DNA from: Vibrio sp. ES.051
GTDB lineage: Bacteria; Pseudomonadota; Gammaproteobacteria; Enterobacterales; Vibrionaceae
DNA: 64,000 bases
NCBI RefSeq assembly: GCF_002563795.1
Contig: NZ_PDJL01000004.1
Coordinates: 682,001 to 746,000 of the forward strand
Direction of reading: 5' to 3'
Part shown: piece after piece, positions 53,943-63,786 of the stretch
Layout of the letters: every line of letters begins with the position of its first letter
How positions within the stretch are numbered: the first letter of the stretch is position 1
Program-made: the position numbers and the translations under genes
The notes under the pieces: generated by a model
The model's input: the letters and a program-made list of their open reading frames with translations, nothing else
Told to the model about the DNA's origin: nothing
Database searches by the model: none

Positions 53943-54683
53943 ATGATCTCACTAGAGCAGGCGAAATTGCTCGTTCAAATGCTAGAAAGCGGCGAGCAAG
54001 ACCAAGCCAATATGCTTGTTGCCTCGATTTATGAAGGTACTGAGAACCCAATGCTGCAAGAAATTGGGTCGTTAACTCGAGACCTTCACGATTCACTCAA
54101 GCAGTTTAGCTTCGATCAACGCATGACCGAAATTGCGCAAGATGAAATTCCGAGTGCAAGGGACCGACTGAACTACGTGATCGAAAAAACAGAGCTGGCA
54201 GCAAACAAAACGATGGATGCGGTGGACTGCTGCCTTCCCATCGCCGACAACCTAAATGATTGCCTTCAACAAGTTCGTCCTCAATGGAATGAACTTATGC
54301 ATGGGCGCATCGAATTAAGCGAGTTCAAAGCGCTTTGTCATCGTATCGATGAGCTGCTGGTTCAAGTCGAAGGTGACAGTACCGAGTTGCGCGGTCAGCT
54401 GACTGAAATTCTCATGGCGCAAGATTTCCAAGACTTAACGGGTCAAATTATTCGTCGCGTAATCACGTTGGTGAACGAAGTTGAAGGCCGTTTAGTGGAA
54501 ATTCTCACCGTGTTTTCCGGCAATAAACCTGAAGTTCAGGTTCAAGTTTTGTCAGAACCGGCAGATAAAAAGAATAAACAAACAAGCGAAGTTGAAGGCC
54601 CTATTCTTCATCCAGAACTAAGAGAAGATGCGGTTTCATCGCAGGACGAAGTCGATGACTTGTTGTCCAGTCTTGGATTTTAA
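53943..54683 (+). CDS. cheZ: CheY-P phosphatase CheZ
   Basis: Dephosphorylates CheY-P and so sets the switching rate. It has 246 residues. The long four-helix bundle contains the catalytic segment QDFQDLTGQ with Asp164 and Gln168. The C-terminal CheY-binding peptide is SQDEVDDLLSSLGF (233-246). Upstream the 118-bp gap after cheY contains two copies of TGTTAAATG. cheA follows by 9 bp. Confidence 0.95.
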   Translation: MISLEQAKLLVQMLESGEQDQANMLVASIYEGTENPMLQEIGSLTRDLHDSLKQFSFDQRMTEIAQDEIPSARDRLNYVIEKTELAANKTMDAVDCCLPIADNLNDCLQQVRPQWNELMHGRIELSEFKALCHRIDELLVQVEGDSTELRGQLTEILMAQDFQDLTGQIIRRVITLVNEVEGRLVEILTVFSGNKPEVQVQVLSEPADKKNKQTSEVEGPILHPELREDAVSSQDEVDDLLSSLGF

Positions 54684-54692
54684 AGGTAACGT

Positions 54693-56921
54693 ATGAGCTA
54701 CGATTTAGACGAAGATATTCTTCAGGACTTTCTCATTGAGGCTGGGGAAATTCTGGAACTGCTATCTGAGCAGTTGGTTGAATTGGAAAACAACCCAGAA
54801 GATAAAGACTTACTTAATGCCATTTTTCGCGGTTTCCATACCGTAAAAGGTGGGGCTGGCTTCCTTTCTTTGGCTGAGCTGGTAGATACCTGCCACGGCG
54901 CAGAGAACGTGTTTGACGTATTGCGAAATGGTCAACGCACGGTGACGCAAAGCCTAATGGATACGATGTTGAGGGCTTTGGATACAGTAAACACTCAGTT
55001 CCGAGCCGTGCAAGATCATGAACCATTACAAGCTGCGGATCCGGCACTTCTTGAAGAACTTCACCGTCTATGTAAACCAGAATCTAAAGATGAAGTGGTT
55101 GAAACACTCACAGAAGAATCTGTCGTTGCTCCAGAAGCGGTCACCGAAGAGCCAGCAGCCCCAGTAGCAGACTCAAGTGTCGGTTCTGTTGATGAAATTA
55201 CCCAAGACGAATTTGAAAAGCTACTGGATGAGCTGCATGGTAAAGGCTCAGCGCCAAGCGCGATACCACCTGCTTCTGTTGCGGCGTCAGAACCAGAACA
55301 ATCAAGTGCACTCGAAAGTGATGATATCACCGACGACGAATTTGAGCGTCTTTTAGATGAACTGCATGGCGCAGGTAACAGCCCATCGACTGCTGAATCT
55401 TCTGCGGCAGAAGAAATGCCTAAATCGCCACAGGCGGCGAGCTCAACACCCGCTTCAACGCCGGCATCATCCTCAAGCACTGACAGCGACTTAATGACGG
55501 ACGAAGAGTTCGAGAAGTTGCTGGATGAACTGCATGGCTCAGGGAAAGGCCCAACGCTTGAAGAGCTTGATATGGCAACTAAACCAGCATCAACCAATGT
55601 CGAGTCAGAAGAGATCATCCCTGAACCTGTTGCTAAGCCAGAACCGGCAATGGCTGCAGAGCCAGCAACAAAAACAGAATCTAAACCTGTCGCTGTGAAA
55701 GAAGAAGCGAAGGCATCGGCGCCAGTCGTTAAAAAGCCTCAAGCTGAAGCGACAGTGCGTGTTGACACTTCCACGCTCGATACCATCATGAACATGGTTG
55801 GTGAGCTTGTGTTAGTGCGTAACCGCTTGCTAAGCCTTGGCTTAAACAGCAACGACGAAGAAATGTCAAAAGCGGTGTCCAACCTCGATGTGGTTACGGC
55901 CGATCTACAGGGCGCGGTAATGAAAACGCGCATGCAGCCAATCAAGAAAGTATTTGGTCGTTTCCCACGTGTTGTTCGTGATTTAGCGCGCAACCTAAAT
56001 AAAGACATCGTGCTAGAAATGCGTGGTGAAGAAACCGATCTCGATAAAAACCTTGTTGAAGCGCTTGCCGACCCGTTGATCCACCTAGTGCGTAACTCTG
56101 TTGACCACGGTATTGAAATGCCGGATGACCGAGTGAAAGCAGGGAAATCGCGAACGGGTAAAGTACTTCTTTCTGCTTCTCAAGAAGGCGATCATATTGA
56201 ACTTGCTATCATTGACGATGGCGGCGGTATGGACTCGAACAAACTTCGCGCAATCGCAGTGAAACGCGGCATGATGGATGAAGATGCTGCTGCGCGTTTG
56301 ACAGACAAAGAGTGTTTTAACCTGATCTTCGCCCCTGGTTTCTCAAGCAAAGATAAGATTTCTGACATCTCTGGCCGTGGTGTGGGCATGGATGTGGTGA
56401 AAACGGCGATCAACACCCTCAATGGTTCAATCGATATCGATTCTGAACTTGGTAAGGGCACCAAGATCATCATCAAAGTGCCACTGACATTAGCTATCTT
56501 ACCGACGTTAATGGTTGGTGTGGGTGGACACCCGTTTGCTCTGCCATTGGCATCGGTCAGTGAAATCTTCCATTTGGACTTAAGCCGCACTAACGTAGTG
56601 GATGGTCAACTTACTATTATCGTTCGTGATAAATCTATCCCATTGTTCTACTTGCAAAATTGGTTAACGGTAAAGTCACCACGAATAGAAGAGCGCATCG
56701 GTCATGGTCATGTGGTGATTGTTCAGCTTGGTAGCCAACGTGTTGGTTTTGTTGTGGATACGCTGATTGGTCAAGAAGAAGTGGTCATTAAACCGCTCGA
56801 TAACTTATTGCAAGGCACGCCGGGTATGGCTGGCGCGACGATCACCAGTGATGGTCACATCGCATTGATTCTTGATGTGCCTGATTTACTTAAGCAATAC
56901 GCTGCGGCTTCACGCCTCTAG
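54693..56921 (+). CDS. cheA: Chemotaxis histidine kinase CheA with triple docking-like motif
   Basis: Central kinase of the flagellar chemotaxis array, 742 residues. P1 (HPt) spans 1-110, with phosphorylated His49 in RGFHTVKGGAGF. No folded P2 is recognisable; residues 130-350 are low-complexity and contain three repeats (169-185, 212-228, 268-284) of the form T-x-D/E-E-F-E-K/R-LLDELHG. P3 (about 355-420), the P4 ATPase with RNSVDHG, DDGGGMD and GRGVGMDVV, and the P5 CheW-like domain (about 600-735) follow. The repeats resemble the CheY-binding peptides of FliM and CheZ. Confidence 0.95.
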   Translation: MSYDLDEDILQDFLIEAGEILELLSEQLVELENNPEDKDLLNAIFRGFHTVKGGAGFLSLAELVDTCHGAENVFDVLRNGQRTVTQSLMDTMLRALDTVNTQFRAVQDHEPLQAADPALLEELHRLCKPESKDEVVETLTEESVVAPEAVTEEPAAPVADSSVGSVDEITQDEFEKLLDELHGKGSAPSAIPPASVAASEPEQSSALESDDITDDEFERLLDELHGAGNSPSTAESSAAEEMPKSPQAASSTPASTPASSSSTDSDLMTDEEFEKLLDELHGSGKGPTLEELDMATKPASTNVESEEIIPEPVAKPEPAMAAEPATKTESKPVAVKEEAKASAPVVKKPQAEATVRVDTSTLDTIMNMVGELVLVRNRLLSLGLNSNDEEMSKAVSNLDVVTADLQGAVMKTRMQPIKKVFGRFPRVVRDLARNLNKDIVLEMRGEETDLDKNLVEALADPLIHLVRNSVDHGIEMPDDRVKAGKSRTGKVLLSASQEGDHIELAIIDDGGGMDSNKLRAIAVKRGMMDEDAAARLTDKECFNLIFAPGFSSKDKISDISGRGVGMDVVKTAINTLNGSIDIDSELGKGTKIIIKVPLTLAILPTLMVGVGGHPFALPLASVSEIFHLDLSRTNVVDGQLTIIVRDKSIPLFYLQNWLTVKSPRIEERIGHGHVVIVQLGSQRVGFVVDTLIGQEEVVIKPLDNLLQGTPGMAGATITSDGHIALILDVPDLLKQYAAASRL

Positions 56922-56950
56922 GCTAAGCTGACGTTATTAAAAGGAATAAA

Positions 56951-58051
56951 ATGGCGATTAAAGTACTAGTCGTTGATGATTCGAGTTTTTTCCGTCGTCG
57001 TGTTAGTGAAATCATCAACTCAGAATCGCGCCTAGAGGTGATTGACGTTGCAGTGAACGGTAGAGAGGCGGTAGAAAAAGCCCAATCTCTTAAGCCTGAC
57101 GTCATCACCATGGATATTGAAATGCCAGTGATGGATGGCATTACAGCTGTGCGTGAAATCATGGCTGCAGCACCAACGCCAATCCTGATGTTTTCATCCC
57201 TTACTCATGATGGCGCGAAAGCAACACTTGACGCGTTAGATGCGGGTGCTTTGGATTTCTTACCGAAAAAATTTGAAGATATCGCGCGTAATCGTGAAGA
57301 AGCGGTATCACTGCTCCAACAACGAGTGATTCAGATTGCCTCTAAGCGTACTTTTATGCATCGGCCAATCGCTCGTCCTGCAGCAAGTCCCAGTACTGCT
57401 CCGCGCTCGTTAGGTGCAAGAGCAGCTTCAGCACCAACTCGATCTGCAGTGACCAAGTTCCGTGCTTCTGGTAAGAAATATCAGCTTACAGCGATCGGGA
57501 CATCAACGGGCGGACCTGTCGCACTACAAAAGATTTTGACGATTATGCCAACGAACTATCCTCATCCGATCGTGTTAATCCAGCATATGCCAGCAACGTT
57601 TACAGCCGCATTTGCTAGTCGTTTGAATACGTTATGTAGAATTCAAGTCAAAGAAGCGCAAGATGGTGATGTATTGCAACCGGGCGTTGCGTATCTAGCA
57701 CCTGGTGGTAAGCAGATGATGGTAGATGGTCGGCCTGGCGCAGCACGTTTGCGCATTATTGATGGCGGTGACCGGATGAACTATAAACCTTGTGTCGATG
57801 TGACGTTTGGGTCTGCCGCGAAAGTATATGGCGATAAAGTACTGTCTTTAGTGCTGACAGGCATGGGGGCTGACGGTCGCGAAGGGGCTCGGATGTTAAA
57901 ATCTGCAGGTTCCACCATCTGGGCACAAGATGAACAGAGCTGCGTTGTTTACGGCATGCCACAAGCGGTTGCGAAAGCGGGCATCTCTTCCGAAGATTTA
58001 CCTCTCGACCGTATTGCTGACCGCATGCTGGTGGAAGTTGGCCTAGCGTAG
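56951..58051 (+). CDS. cheB: Chemoreceptor methylesterase CheB
   Basis: Glutamate methylesterase/glutaminase that resets chemoreceptors. It has 366 residues. The receiver domain has Asp10-Asp11-like acidic residues near the start and phospho-acceptor Asp55 (MDIEMP). A linker rich in Ala, Pro and Ser is about 136-175. The catalytic triad is Ser185 (GTSTGG), His212 (QHMPATF) and Asp308 (GADGREGA). It lies 29 bp after cheA. CheR is not in this window. Confidence 0.95.
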   Translation: MAIKVLVVDDSSFFRRRVSEIINSESRLEVIDVAVNGREAVEKAQSLKPDVITMDIEMPVMDGITAVREIMAAAPTPILMFSSLTHDGAKATLDALDAGALDFLPKKFEDIARNREEAVSLLQQRVIQIASKRTFMHRPIARPAASPSTAPRSLGARAASAPTRSAVTKFRASGKKYQLTAIGTSTGGPVALQKILTIMPTNYPHPIVLIQHMPATFTAAFASRLNTLCRIQVKEAQDGDVLQPGVAYLAPGGKQMMVDGRPGAARLRIIDGGDRMNYKPCVDVTFGSAAKVYGDKVLSLVLTGMGADGREGARMLKSAGSTIWAQDEQSCVVYGMPQAVAKAGISSEDLPLDRIADRMLVEVGLA

Positions 58052-58059
58052 GATTCATA

Positions 58060-58828
58060 ATGATTGTTTGGAGTGTAGCTAACCAGAAAGGTGGCGTGGG
58101 TAAAACCACCTCAACAGTGACATTAGCAGGCTTGCTAAGTCAAAAGGGGTATCGTGTGTTGATGGTGGATACCGACCCGCATGCTTCATTGACCACTTAC
58201 CTTGGTTATGACCCGGATGCAGTAACGACAAGTTTGTTCGACCTGTTCCAACTTAAGATGTTCTCACGTGAAACGGTGAAGCCGTTGATTTTGGGAACGA
58301 AGCTGGAAGAAATGGATATCATTCCGGCACATATGTCGCTTGCGACGCTTGACCGTGTAATGGGTAACCGCAGTGGCATGGGGTTGATTTTAAAACGAGC
58401 GCTACAAGCGGTTGCGCAAGACTACGACTATGTACTGATTGATTGCCCACCGATTCTCGGTGTGATGATGGTGAATGCACTGGCGGCCAGCGACCGAATT
58501 TTAATTCCGGTCCAAACCGAGTTTTTGGCGATGAAAGGGCTTGAACGCATGATGCGTACGTTAACCATCATGCATAAGTCTCGTTCGAGTGGTTTTAAAG
58601 TTACCATCGTACCAACGATGTATGATAAGCGTACCAAAGCTTCTTTACAGACATTAATGCAGCTAAAGCAAGATTATCCAAATCAGGTGTGGACATCGGC
58701 AGTACCGATTGATACCAAGTTCCGTGATGCCAGTTTAAAAAACTTACCAGCTTCGCACTTTGCCTCAGGCAGTCGTGGTGTGTTTGCCTATAAGCAACTG
58801 CTGATTTATTTGGAGAGGCTAGCGTTTG

Positions 58829-58839
<11 letters not shown>
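58060..58839 (+). CDS. parC: ParA-like ATPase ParC (chemotaxis array positioning)
   Basis: MinD/ParA-type ATPase that places chemotaxis arrays at the cell pole in vibrios, not to be confused with topoisomerase ParC. It has 259 residues. The deviant Walker A KGGVGKTT is at 10-17, LMVDTDPHASLT is Walker A-prime, and DYVLIDCPPILG is Walker B. It lies 8 bp after cheB and overlaps parP by 11 bp, which fits their joint role. Confidence 0.93.
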
Positions 58840-59896
<1,057 letters not shown>

Positions 59897-59931
59897 ATTT
59901 AAGTCGGGAACGACATTAACGAGGATTAACT

Positions 59932-60426
59932 ATGTCTCAAGCTTTTGAAGTAGAAGTGAAGAAAGATGCATCGAACGACGAAGTTCTTCAATGGGTGACG
60001 TTCCAGCTAGAAGAAGAAACCTACGGCATTAACGTAATGCAAGTTCGTGAAGTGCTTCGTTATACTGAAATTGCCCCCGTTCCAGGTGCGCCGGATTACG
60101 TTCTGGGTATCATCAATCTGCGTGGTAATGTAGTGACGGTTATCGATACTCGTTCGCGCTTTGGCCTGATAGAAGGTGAGGTAACAGACAATACGCGGAT
60201 TATTGTGATTGAGTCTGAACGTCAAGTTATCGGTATCTTAGTCGATAGTGTGGCTGAAGTGGTTTACCTACGTTCATCTGAGATTGATACCACTCCTTCG
60301 GTCGGTACTGACGAGAGCGCGAAGTTCATCCAAGGTGTAAGCAACCGTGACGGTAAGCTTCTTATCCTTGTCGATTTGAATAAGCTGTTAAGTGATGACG
60401 AATGGGATGAGATGGCTCACCTATAA
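59932..60426 (+). CDS. cheW: Chemotaxis coupling protein CheW
   Basis: Connects receptors to CheA. Its 164 residues form a single CheW SH3-like double barrel: LQWVTFQLEEETYGINVMQVREVLRYTEIAPVPGAPDYVLGIINLRGNVVTVIDTRSRFGL is canonical, and VDSVAEVVYLRSSEID follows. AACGAGGATTAACT precedes the ATG. A DUF2802 gene follows by 14 bp and may be co-transcribed. Confidence 0.96.
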   Translation: MSQAFEVEVKKDASNDEVLQWVTFQLEEETYGINVMQVREVLRYTEIAPVPGAPDYVLGIINLRGNVVTVIDTRSRFGLIEGEVTDNTRIIVIESERQVIGILVDSVAEVVYLRSSEIDTTPSVGTDESAKFIQGVSNRDGKLLILVDLNKLLSDDEWDEMAHL

Positions 60427-60440
60427 TTGGCTGAATAATC

Positions 60441-60932
60441 ATGGCTGAAGACACTTTTTTATCTGTACCATTCCTAGTGGGTGGTGTCGCTTTTATCGTT
60501 TTAGTATTGCTTGCGTTGCAACTGCGTATTCGCTCGAGATTACAAAAGCAAATTGGTCAACAACGTGCTCAAGCACGGCATGCGGATAAAGAAGTCCAGA
60601 AGCTTAGCAAACAGTTACTGGAAGTCCGTTCTGTTGTGGTTGGCCTTGGACAGAAGGTCACCGAACAACAAGACATTATTCAGCATTTAAACGAGCGCAT
60701 TGGTGAGTTAGAACACGCAGACAACGATGGTCGATTGTACAGTCGCGCTTCTAAAATGGTACAGCTTGGTGCTGACATAAATGAGCTTATTGAAGAGTGT
60801 GAACTGCCTAAGGCAGAGGCCGAATTGATGCTTTCGTTGCAGAAAAAATTGGCTGGAAAAGAAAAGATCCCACCATTGAGCGGTCAGCCATCAGATGAGT
60901 CGAATTACCCACCGCGTGGGCGTCGACGCTAA
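60441..60932 (+). CDS. DUF2802 membrane-anchored coiled-coil protein
   Basis: A 163-residue protein of unknown function. One N-terminal transmembrane segment (about 9-28, PFLVGGVAFIVLVLLALQL) precedes a charged coiled coil (about 30-95). Then comes the DUF2802 core YSRASKMVQLGADINELIEECELPKAEAELMLSLQKKLAG, which looks like a small helical HTH-like domain. The tail is Pro/Arg-rich. It starts 14 bp after cheW and ends the flagellar/chemotaxis locus before a strong terminator, so a motility or polar role is plausible but unproven. Confidence 0.75.
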   Translation: MAEDTFLSVPFLVGGVAFIVLVLLALQLRIRSRLQKQIGQQRAQARHADKEVQKLSKQLLEVRSVVVGLGQKVTEQQDIIQHLNERIGELEHADNDGRLYSRASKMVQLGADINELIEECELPKAEAELMLSLQKKLAGKEKIPPLSGQPSDESNYPPRGRRR

Positions 60933-60947
60933 ACATTATTAAAATAT

Positions 60948-60976
60948 AAAAAAAGAGGCGTTAAGCCTCTTTTTTA
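60948..60976. terminator. Terminator at the end of the flagellar/che locus
   Basis: AAAAAAAGAGGC-GTTAA-GCCTCTTTTTT: strong stem with A- and T-runs, usable in both directions between the DUF2802 gene and the LysR gene. Confidence 0.93.
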
Positions 60977-61019
60977 TTGTCATACCTAAACCAATAACGA
61001 TGTAGGTTTCGAGCTTTAA

Positions 61020-61895
61020 TTAGTGGATGTTGTACGCGATCACAAAGTCGATAAATAGACGTACTTTCTCCGGCAGGTGGTCTTTGTGGTTGTACAGCAT
61101 ATAGATATCACGTGGGTTTGCACTCCAATCAGATAGCACGCGCAGCAGATCGCCGCTTTCAATATACTCTTTGATCATCACATCTGGCATTAGCGTAATA
61201 CCAAGACCTTCCGAGCATGCGCTACGAACGACATTGAGAGCATTAGCGTGAAAACGACCGCGTTCTACATTCACTACAGACTCGCCCTTACTGTTAATTA
61301 AGGTCCACTTGATGAGAGGGTAGCCTTTCAACAATGAATGGTTTGAGAGCTCTTCGGCGTGGTTTGGCGCCGGGTTTAACGTGAGGTAATCAGGGCTGGC
61401 GACCAAAATATCTTTTACTTCACCTATTTTGCGTGCGATTAGGCTAGAGTCACGTTGTGGGCCAACACGAAAAATCACATCCCACTCTGTCGGGTCTAGC
61501 TTGTCTGCGTTATTTTCTGTCGTTAGCTCAATATTGATATCTGGGTACTGCTTCATAAATCCGTTGAGCATTGGCATCATCATGCGCTTAGTCAGATTAT
61601 AAGGCGCAGATATCTTTATTTTCCCTGACGCCCCTTTACAGTCATCGGTGATTTCTTCAGTCGCAGCCGTTAACCTTTGCAGTAAAGGAGAGCACTCATG
61701 GTAAAAACGTTCTCCAGCCTCGGTTAAAGAAAGTTTGCGAGCATGACGGTTCAACAGTCGAAGATTGACAGAGTCTTCTAGCGCTTGAATGCGTCGGGTG
61801 ATGGTTGCCACCGGGATCATGGTTTTTCGCGAAGTTGCGGTGTAGCTCCCATTTTCGACAACCAGTCGAAATAGGTTTAAGTCATCTAATTTCAT
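61020..61895 (-). CDS. LysR-family transcriptional regulator
   Basis: A 291-residue LysR-type regulator. The N-terminal winged HTH is MKLDDLNLFRLVVENGSYTATSRKTMIPVATITRRIQALEDSVNLRLLNRHARKLSLTEAGERFY, and the C-terminal periplasmic-binding-like effector domain spans about 90-290. I prefer ATG 61895 over the ATG 18 bp upstream because the HTH begins there. No obvious target gene is adjacent: the neighbours are DUF2802 and rssB. Effector unknown. Confidence 0.9.
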   Translation of the reverse strand: MKLDDLNLFRLVVENGSYTATSRKTMIPVATITRRIQALEDSVNLRLLNRHARKLSLTEAGERFYHECSPLLQRLTAATEEITDDCKGASGKIKISAPYNLTKRMMMPMLNGFMKQYPDINIELTTENNADKLDPTEWDVIFRVGPQRDSSLIARKIGEVKDILVASPDYLTLNPAPNHAEELSNHSLLKGYPLIKWTLINSKGESVVNVERGRFHANALNVVRSACSEGLGITLMPDVMIKEYIESGDLLRVLSDWSANPRDIYMLYNHKDHLPEKVRLFIDFVIAYNIH

Positions 61896-62298
61896 ATTTC
61901 CAGACACATTCAATTACCATTACGGCTAATTTATAATTAATTTTGCGATCGTAGTTTGCTTTAAGTCAACATGTTACATCATTTGAATTTGAACACAGTA
62001 AACTTCTCTGCGTAAATATTGTAATACTTAAATGACTTCAATAAGTAAGACTTTAAGCGCCGTTACGCTACGCGGTTAAGAAAATAGCGCAGCGGAATCT
62101 CGCTCCCCCCAAATTATTGGGAGCTACTTTAGTTATATCTCACCGCAATATTGTATAAACGGCGTTTTCAAGCTACTTTTTATAACAAGGCGAAACGGCC
62201 TCAAGTCTTGCTGCGCAACGTTTCGCTAGATATAAATACAACAAAAATAATGACTTAATAATCTGTTTTTTTGACTGAGCTTTGTGAGGTGTAAAGGT
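61896..62298. other. LysR-rssB intergenic region with nested inverted repeats
   Basis: A gap of about 400 bp with several inverted repeats: CGCCGTT (62058-62064) with AACGGCG (62158-62164); CCCAA/TTGGG inside GCTCCCCCCAAATTATTGGGAGC-like sequence (62102-62124); and GCGAAACG (62190-62197) with CGTTTCGC (62219-62226). This suggests a structured transcript or regulatory DNA before rssB. No coding frame with a ribosome-binding site is visible. Confidence 0.6.
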
Positions 62299-63396
62299 AT
62301 GTTTAAGACTCACAGTCAAACGGCAATGGTCTCGGCACAGGAAGTGGTTAATCAAAAACTAATTATGTTGGTGGATGATGATCCGGTATTTCGTAAAGTC
62401 ACCAATGCCTATTTAGAAAGTCAGGGTTTTAAATTAGTAGAAGCTGAAAACGGTCTGGAGGCACTTCAACAACTTAGAGAGTGTCAGCCCGATCTTGTCT
62501 TATGCGATCTATCTATGCCGGTATTAGACGGTATTGAGTTTGTTGAAGAAGTCAGCCTTGAATATCCATACTTGCCACTTATCGTAGTATCAGGTACGGA
62601 TGAAATGTCGGATGTCGCAAAAGCGTTACGATTTGGTATTAAAGATTTTCTGCCTAAACCGATAGGTAATTATAAGCACCTATCTCAAGCGATCGATAAC
62701 ACACTCGAAGATACCGATAGCCATTTCTCTGAACAACGAGATTTCTCAAGTCAGTGGTTTAGAGTGGATGATGGTGGTGAGATACCAGATGAGCAAGAGC
62801 TTCACTGGCATTTAGAATACTTGCAGGAGAACCCGAGCGCAGCGAGAGATTTGCTGCATGCCTTATTACCCGAGAAGGATACTTCTCAAGGAGATTGGCG
62901 TTGCTCGTATCGTCTGCTGCAATCAATTGATGTCATGCCGCTCGTGTTTGATTACCGTTGGTTGTTGAATGGACAGTTTGCCTTTTACTTAGTTGACTCA
63001 GCCTCTCAGAAAAACGGCGGAGTAGCGACGACATTGCTTGTGCGGGCTTTATTCGATGATTATCTACGGAACTTGAAGAGCTTCAATGCAGATCTGAAAG
63101 ATATGATAGAGATCATGGAGAAGGGAATTGAGTGCTCGGAATGTGTTGGTGCCGTCAATGCGATGTTTGGTGTGGCTGATTTGGCATCATCAACCGTATC
63201 TATTTTACCAGCAGGTTTAGATTGCCGATGGTCTGATGGAAATAATAACCAGCATATTGCAGCGGGCAATTGTTTAGGTGACGGTAGCATGAAAAACTTT
63301 ATCACTACAGACTTGCCACTAAATACATCTGGGCAGTTGACTATTGGATGCCTTGGAACGTCAAGTTTCAGCCTAAATATTGTTCGGCATACCTAG
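62299..63396 (+). CDS. rssB: RssB-type response regulator
   Basis: Homologue of RssB, the adaptor that delivers sigma-S (RpoS) to ClpXP. It has 365 residues from ATG 62299, with GAGGTG 7 nt upstream. The receiver domain has Asp26-Asp28, phospho-acceptor Asp70 (LVLCDLSMP) and Lys120 (FLPKPI). The C-terminal PP2C-like region (about 170-365) keeps the RssB pattern, FAFYLVDSASQKNGGVATTLLVRALFDDYL. The ybaN gene follows after a 43-codon frame. Confidence 0.85.
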   Translation: MFKTHSQTAMVSAQEVVNQKLIMLVDDDPVFRKVTNAYLESQGFKLVEAENGLEALQQLRECQPDLVLCDLSMPVLDGIEFVEEVSLEYPYLPLIVVSGTDEMSDVAKALRFGIKDFLPKPIGNYKHLSQAIDNTLEDTDSHFSEQRDFSSQWFRVDDGGEIPDEQELHWHLEYLQENPSAARDLLHALLPEKDTSQGDWRCSYRLLQSIDVMPLVFDYRWLLNGQFAFYLVDSASQKNGGVATTLLVRALFDDYLRNLKSFNADLKDMIEIMEKGIECSECVGAVNAMFGVADLASSTVSILPAGLDCRWSDGNNNQHIAAGNCLGDGSMKNFITTDLPLNTSGQLTIGCLGTSSFSLNIVRHT

Positions 63397-63416
63397 TTTG
63401 CTTGATTCTGATTTAA

Positions 63417-63458
63417 TAAAACCACCCAGCAGCGTATTTGCGCTGCAGGGAGGTTTTT
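63417..63458 (+). terminator. Terminator of rssB
   Basis: ACC-CAGCAGCG-TATTT-GCGCTGC-GGGAGGTTTTTT type hairpin: CAGCG/CGCTG stem extended by ACC and GGT pairs, and a six-T run. Confidence 0.85.
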
Positions 63459-63627
63459 TAATCGAGGAAAAGTGGGTATTTACTGATATATAACCTTACT
63501 TTTCTCTAGTTTTTAGGGTTGACAGTTTAAGGTATAGTCATGCGCAAACAATAATCCCCTATTTACGCAACTATTATTTAACACTGCGTGGTGGGAGAAG
63601 CAAAGTCAACTAGTGAGAAGATACATC

Positions 63628-63759
63628 ATGGCAGATAAAGATTTTAAAGAGCCTTATAATATTTTTTACTTTTTAGGGTTCATTGCAGTACTTTTAATTC
63701 CCACACTACCTGCAACGTTAACCTGGCTTCGTGTAATGAATGGTTACGCTGGCTTTTAA
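63628..63759 (+). CDS. 43-residue single-pass membrane protein
   Basis: A small open frame with ATG at 63628 after AGTGAGAAGATACATC. The product starts MADKDFKEPYNIFYFLGF and has one transmembrane segment (about 11-34, rich in Phe, Leu, Ile, Val), followed by a short WLRVMNGYAGF tail. I do not recognise the family. It lies between the rssB terminator and ybaN with its own upstream region, and GC content is like its surroundings. It could be a real small membrane protein; conservation would decide. Confidence 0.5.
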   Translation: MADKDFKEPYNIFYFLGFIAVLLIPTLPATLTWLRVMNGYAGF

Positions 63760-63786
63760 TCTCGCTATTATGTTCTGGAGTTCACC

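Noticed and set aside
55061..55618. 185-codon open frame on the minus strand opposite cheA
   Set aside because: It lies antisense to the CheA linker; its Ser-rich composition simply mirrors the Glu/Asp/Ala codons of the real gene, and it has no ribosome-binding site or domain.
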